Positions 59,501 to 64,000 of a stretch of DNA of 64,000 bases are shown here, in pieces; within the stretch, counting starts at the first letter, position 1, and each line of letters opens with the position of its first letter. The notes under the pieces are model-generated. The model saw only the letters and a list, made by a program, of their open reading frames with translations. It was not told the origin of the DNA and did not search any database. A program made the position numbers and the translations under genes. Location: positions 310,001-374,000 of the forward strand of contig NW_027478772.1 of assembly GCF_051014685.1 (NCBI RefSeq), written 5' to 3'. This DNA is from Ptiloglossa arizonensis (taxonomy: Eukaryota > Arthropoda > Insecta > Hymenoptera > Colletidae).

Positions 59501-62500
59501 TACTCGAAACCAATAACTACAATGGCCTAGGGGAAAAATAGACATACCGTTGTAATCGGACGGGTTTCTTCTTTCAGATGGAACAGCAATTTCTCGAGTT
59601 CGTCAATCCGTTCGCGAGATATGGGAGTTTGAAGTTATGGAATGGTTGAGAAACCATCAATATTTTCTCTGGTCTGATACTCGAAACCAATAACTGGAAT
59701 GGCCTAGCGGAAAAGTACATACACCATTGTAATCGGGCGAGTTTCTACTTTCAGATGCAACAGGAATTTATCGAGTTCGTCAATCCGTTCGCGAGATATG
59801 GGAGTTCGAAGTTAAGGAATGGTTGAGAAACCATCAAAATTTTCGCAAGTCTGATACTCGAAACCAATAACTACTATGGCCTAGGGGAAAAGTACACACA
59901 CCATTGTAATCGGGCGCGTTTCTACTTTCAGATGCAACAGGAATTTCTCGAGTTCGTCAATCCGTTCGCGAGATATGGAAGTTTGAAGTTAAGGAACGCT
60001 TGAGCAACCATCAAAATTTTCGCAAGTCTGATACTCGAAACCAATAACTACTATGGCCTAGGGGAAAAGTACACATAGCGTTGTAATCGGGCGAGTTTCT
60101 GCTTTCAGATGCAAGAGGAATTTCTCGAGTTCGTCAATTCGTTCGTGAGATATGAAAGTTTGAAGTTAAGGAATGGTTGAGCAGCCATCAAAATTTTCGC
60201 AAGTCTGATTCCCGAAACCCATAACTACAAAGGCCTAGGGGAAAAATACACATACCGTTGTAATCGGGCGAGTTTCCACTTTCAGATGCAATAGGAATTT
60301 CTCGCGTTCGTCAATCCGTTCGCGAGATATGGGAGTTTGACGTTAAGGAATAGATGAGAAACCATCAAAATTTTCGCTGGTCTGATACTCGAAAACAATA
60401 ACTGGATGGCCTAGGAGAAAAGTACACACACGATTGTAATGGGTCGAGTTTCTAATTTCAGATGCAACAGGAATATTTCGAGTTCGTCAATCCGTTCGCG
60501 AGATATGGGAATTTGATGTTACGGAATGCTTGAGAAACCATCAAAATTTTCGCAAGTCTGATACTCGAAACCAATAACTACAAAGGCCTAGGGGAAAAAT
60601 ACACATGCTGTTGTAATCGTGCGAGTTTCTGCTTTCAGATGCAACAGGAATTTCTCGAGTTCGTCAATCCGTTCGCGAGATATGGGAGTTAGAAGTTAAG
60701 GAATGGTTGAGAAACCATCAAAATTTTCTCAGGTCTGATACTCGAAACCAATAACTGGAATGGCCTAGCGGAAAAGTAAATACACCATTGTAATCGGGCG
60801 AGTTTCTACTTTCAGATGCAACAGGAATTTATCGAGTTCGTCAATCCGTTCGCGAGATATGGGAGTTTGAAGTTAAGGAATGGTTGAGAAACCATCAAAA
60901 TTTTCTCTGGTCTGATACTCGAAACCAATAACTGGAATGGCCTAACGGAAAAGTACACACACCATTGTAATCGGGCGACTTTCTACTTTCAGAAGCAACA
61001 GGAATTTCTCGAGTTCGGCAATCCGCTCGCAAGATATGGGAGTTTGAAGTTAAGGAATGGTTGAGAAACCATCAAAATTTTCGCATGTCTGGTACTCGAA
61101 ACCAATAACTGCTATGGCCTAGGGCAAAAATAGACATACCGTTGTAATCGGGCAAGTTTCTGATTTCAGATGCAACAGGAATTTCTCGAGTTCGTCAATT
61201 CGTTCGCGAGATATGGGAGTTTGAAATTAAGGAATGGTTGAGCAGCCATCAAAATTTTCGCAAGTCTGATTCCCGAAACCCATAACTACAAAGGCCTAGG
61301 GGAAAAATACACATACCGTTGTAATCGGGCGAGTTTCCACTTTCAGATGCAATAGGAATTTCTCGCGTTCGTCAATCCGTTCGCGAGATATGGGAGTTTG
61401 ACGTTAAGGAATAGATGAGAAACCATCAAAATTTTCGCTGGTCTGATACTCGAAAACAATAACTGGATGGCCTAGGAGAAAAGTACACACACGATTGTAA
61501 TGGGTCGAGTTTCTACTTTCAGATGCAACAGGAATATTTCGAGTTCGTCAATCCGTTCGCGAGATATGGGAGTTTGATGTTAAGGAATGCTTGAGAAACC
61601 ATCAAAATTTTCGCAAGTCTGATACTCGAAACCAATAACTACAAAGGCCTAGGGGAAAAATACACACGCTGTTGTAATCGTGCGAGTTTCTGCTTTCAGA
61701 TGCAACAGGAATTTCTCGAGTTCGTCAATCCGTTCGCGAGATATGGGAGTTAGAAGTTAAGGAATGGTTGAGAAACCATCAAAATTTTCGCAAGTCTGAT
61801 TCTCGAAACCAATAACTACAATGGCCTAGGGGAAAAATAGACATACCGTTGTAATCGGGCAAGTTTCTACTTTCAGATGGAACAGCAATTTCTCGAGTTC
61901 GTCAATCCGTTCGCGAGATATGGGAGTTTGAAGTTAAGGAATGGTTGAGAAACCATCAAAATTTTCTCTGGTCTGATACTCGAAACCAATAACTGGAATG
62001 GCCTAACGGAAAAGTACACACACCATTGTAATCGGGCGACTTTCTGCTTTCAGAAGCAACAGGAATTTCTCGAGTTCGGCAATCCGCTCGCGAGATATGG
62101 GAGTTTGAAGTTAAGGAATGGTTGAGAAACCATCAAAATTTTCGCATGTCTGGTACTCGAAACCAATAACTGCTATGGCCTAGGGCAAAAATAGACATAC
62201 CGTTGTAATCGGGCGAGTTTCTGATTTCAGATGCAACAGGAATTTCTCGAGTTCGTCAATTCGTTCGCGAGATATGGGAGTTTGAAATTAAGGAATGGTT
62301 GAGCAACCATCAAAATTTTCGTAAGTCTGATTCCCGAAACCACTAACTACAAAGGCCTAGGGGAAAAATACACATACCGTTGTAATCGGGCGAGTTTCTA
62401 CTTTCAGATGCAATAGGAATTTCTCGAGTTCGTCAATCCGTTCGCGAGATATGGGAGTTTGAAGTTAAGGAACGGTTGAGAAACCACCAAAATTTTCTCT

Positions 62501-64000
62501 GGTCTGATACTCGAAACCAATAACTGGAATGGCCTAACGGAAAAGTACACACACCATTGTAATCGGGCGACTTTCTACTTTCAGATGCAACAGGAATTTC
62601 TCAAGTTCGTCAATTCGCTCGCGAGATATGGGAGTTTGAAATTAAGGAATGGTTGAGAAACCACCAAAATTTTCGCTGATCTGATACTGGAAACCAATAA
62701 CTGGAAAGGCCTACGGGAAAAGTACACACACCATTGTAATGGGGCGAGTTTCTACTTTCAGATGCAACAGCAATTTCTCGAGTTCGTCAATCCGTTCGCG
62801 AGATATGGAAGTTTGAAGTTAAGGAATGGTTGAGAAACCATCAAAATTTTCTCAGGTCTGATACTCGAAACCAATAACTGGAATGGCCTAGCGGAAAAGT
62901 ACACACACCATTGTAATCGGGCGAGTTTCTACTTTCAGATGCAACAGGAATTTCTCGAGTTCGTCAATCCGTTCGCGAGATATGGGAGTTCGAAGTTAAG
63001 GAATGGTTGAGAAACCATCAAAATTTTCGCAAGTCTGATACTCGAAACCAATAACTGGAATGGCCTAGGGGAAAAGTACACACACCATTGTAATCGGGCG
63101 CGTTTCTACTTTCAGATGCAACAGGAATTTCTCGAGTTCGTCAATTCGTTCGCGAGATATGGGAGTTTGAAGTTAAGGAATGGTTGAGAAACCATCAAAA
63201 TTTTCGCATGTCTGGTACTCGAAACCAATAACTGCTATGGCCTAGGGCAAAAATAGACATACCTTTGTAATCGGGCGAGTTTATGATTTCAGATGCAACA
63301 GGAATTTCTCGAGTTCGTCAATCCGTTCGCGAGATATGGGAGTTAGAAGTTAAGGAATGGTTGAGAAACCATCAAAATTTTCTCAGGTCTGATACTCGAA
63401 ACCAATAACTGGAATGGCCTAGCGGAAAAGTAAATACACCATTGTAATCGGGCGAGTTTCTACTTTCAGATGCAACAGGAATTTATCGAGTTCGTCAATC
63501 CGTTCGCGAGATATGGGAGTTTGAAGTTAAGGAATGGTTGAGAAACCATCAAAATTTTCTCTGGTCTGATACTCGAAACCAATAACTGGAATGGCCTAAC
63601 GGAAAAGTACACACACCATTGTAATCGGGCGACTTTCTACTTTCAGAAGCAACAGGAATTTCTCGAGTTCGGCAATCCGCTCGCAAGATATAGGAGTTTG
63701 AAGTTAAGGAATGGTTGAGAAACCATCAAAATTTTCGCATGTCTGGTACTCGAAACCAATAACTGCTATGGCCTAGGGCAAAAATAGACATACCGTTGTA
63801 ATCGGGCAAGTTTCTGATTTCAGATGCAACAGGAATTTCTCGAGTTCGTCAATTCGTTCGCGAGATATGGGAGTTTGAAATTAAGGAATGGTTGAGCAGC
63901 CATCAAAATTTTCGCAAGTCTGATTCCCGAAACCCATAACTACAAAGGCCTAGGGGAAAAATACACATACCGTTGTAATCGGGCGAGTTTCCACTTTCAG
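56511..64000 (+). repeat. Short-HOR region, about 5- and 15-monomer units
   Basis: The CATGCTGTTGTAATCGTGCG marker lies near 57061, 57945, 58659 and 60607, and a CACGCTG form near 61667; 57061 to 57945 is about five monomers. Sequence from about 60.7 kb recurs from about 63.4 kb, offset 2654 bp (15 monomers), and runs to the end of the window. A small duplication, AACTATAATATAATGG, lies near 58093. The array continues beyond the window. Confidence 0.7.

Larger units (their letters stand above)
13188..64000 (+). repeat. 177-bp satellite array, right segment
   Basis: Continuation of the same satellite in the same orientation, about 287 monomers by length, without another insertion. No gene is supported. 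All reading frames here are the monomer read in one of two open frames: a plus-strand frame with MQQEFLEFVNPFARYGSLK and a minus-strand frame with ISRERIDELEKFLLHLKVE. Several of these frames recur base-for-base because the higher-order repeats recur. Sub-blocks are listed separately. Confidence 0.97.

Noticed and set aside
1..64000. A prokaryotic defence or mobile system
   Set aside because: No operon-like gene cluster is present; the only long frame is a eukaryotic LTR-retrotransposon polyprotein and the rest is satellite.

Overview
The window is eukaryotic repetitive DNA. About 60 kb of the 64 kb is one head-to-tail satellite array with a 177-bp monomer, roughly 340 monomers by length and all in the same orientation. 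The array is interrupted once, at 9285-13183, by an LTR retrotransposon of the Ty3/gypsy type on the minus strand. I see no single-copy host gene, tRNA or rRNA gene, CRISPR array or bacterial-type operon. The Gag and Pol remnants (SAP domain, acidic stretch, capsid, two CCHC knuckles, gypsy-like RT and integrase pieces) resemble elements of insect genomes, possibly Hymenoptera; that is inference from protein style. A long homogeneous array with higher-order structure fits pericentromeric or centromeric heterochromatin, but the sequence alone cannot prove this.

Layout. 1-9284: satellite with short, irregular higher-order repeats (HORs) of 3, 7, 9 and 10 monomers. 9285-13183: retroelement with two 665-bp LTRs that differ at 6 positions by my alignment, flanked by a 4-bp target duplication GTTG. 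It carries one open frame of 879 codons that fuses Gag to several non-contiguous Pol fragments. 13188-17267: a duplicated 9-monomer unit plus a short tail. 17276-31676: three copies of a 29- to 31-monomer HOR (5.1-5.5 kb). 31677-35308: a second, nearly identical copy of the 13.6-17.3 kb block. 36201-41684: a fourth copy of the long HOR. 41685-44130: a rearranged fifth copy. 44131-56510: a different family of long HORs with spacings of 22-28 monomers. 56511-64000: short HORs of about 5 and 15 monomers.

How the parts relate. The organisation is nested: a 177-bp monomer, then 9-mers and roughly 30-mers, then a superblock of about 18-19 kb. This is what unequal exchange and gene conversion produce. 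The only coding gene belongs to the retroelement. It has lost the RT catalytic palm, the integrase zinc finger and the integrase catalytic Glu, so it should depend on enzymes from a full-length relative, while its Gag half looks intact. Each satellite monomer also carries an inverted repeat able to form a hairpin with a GNRA-type loop, an AAAATTTT tract, and a site one base away from the 17-bp CENP-B box consensus; four monomers match that consensus exactly.
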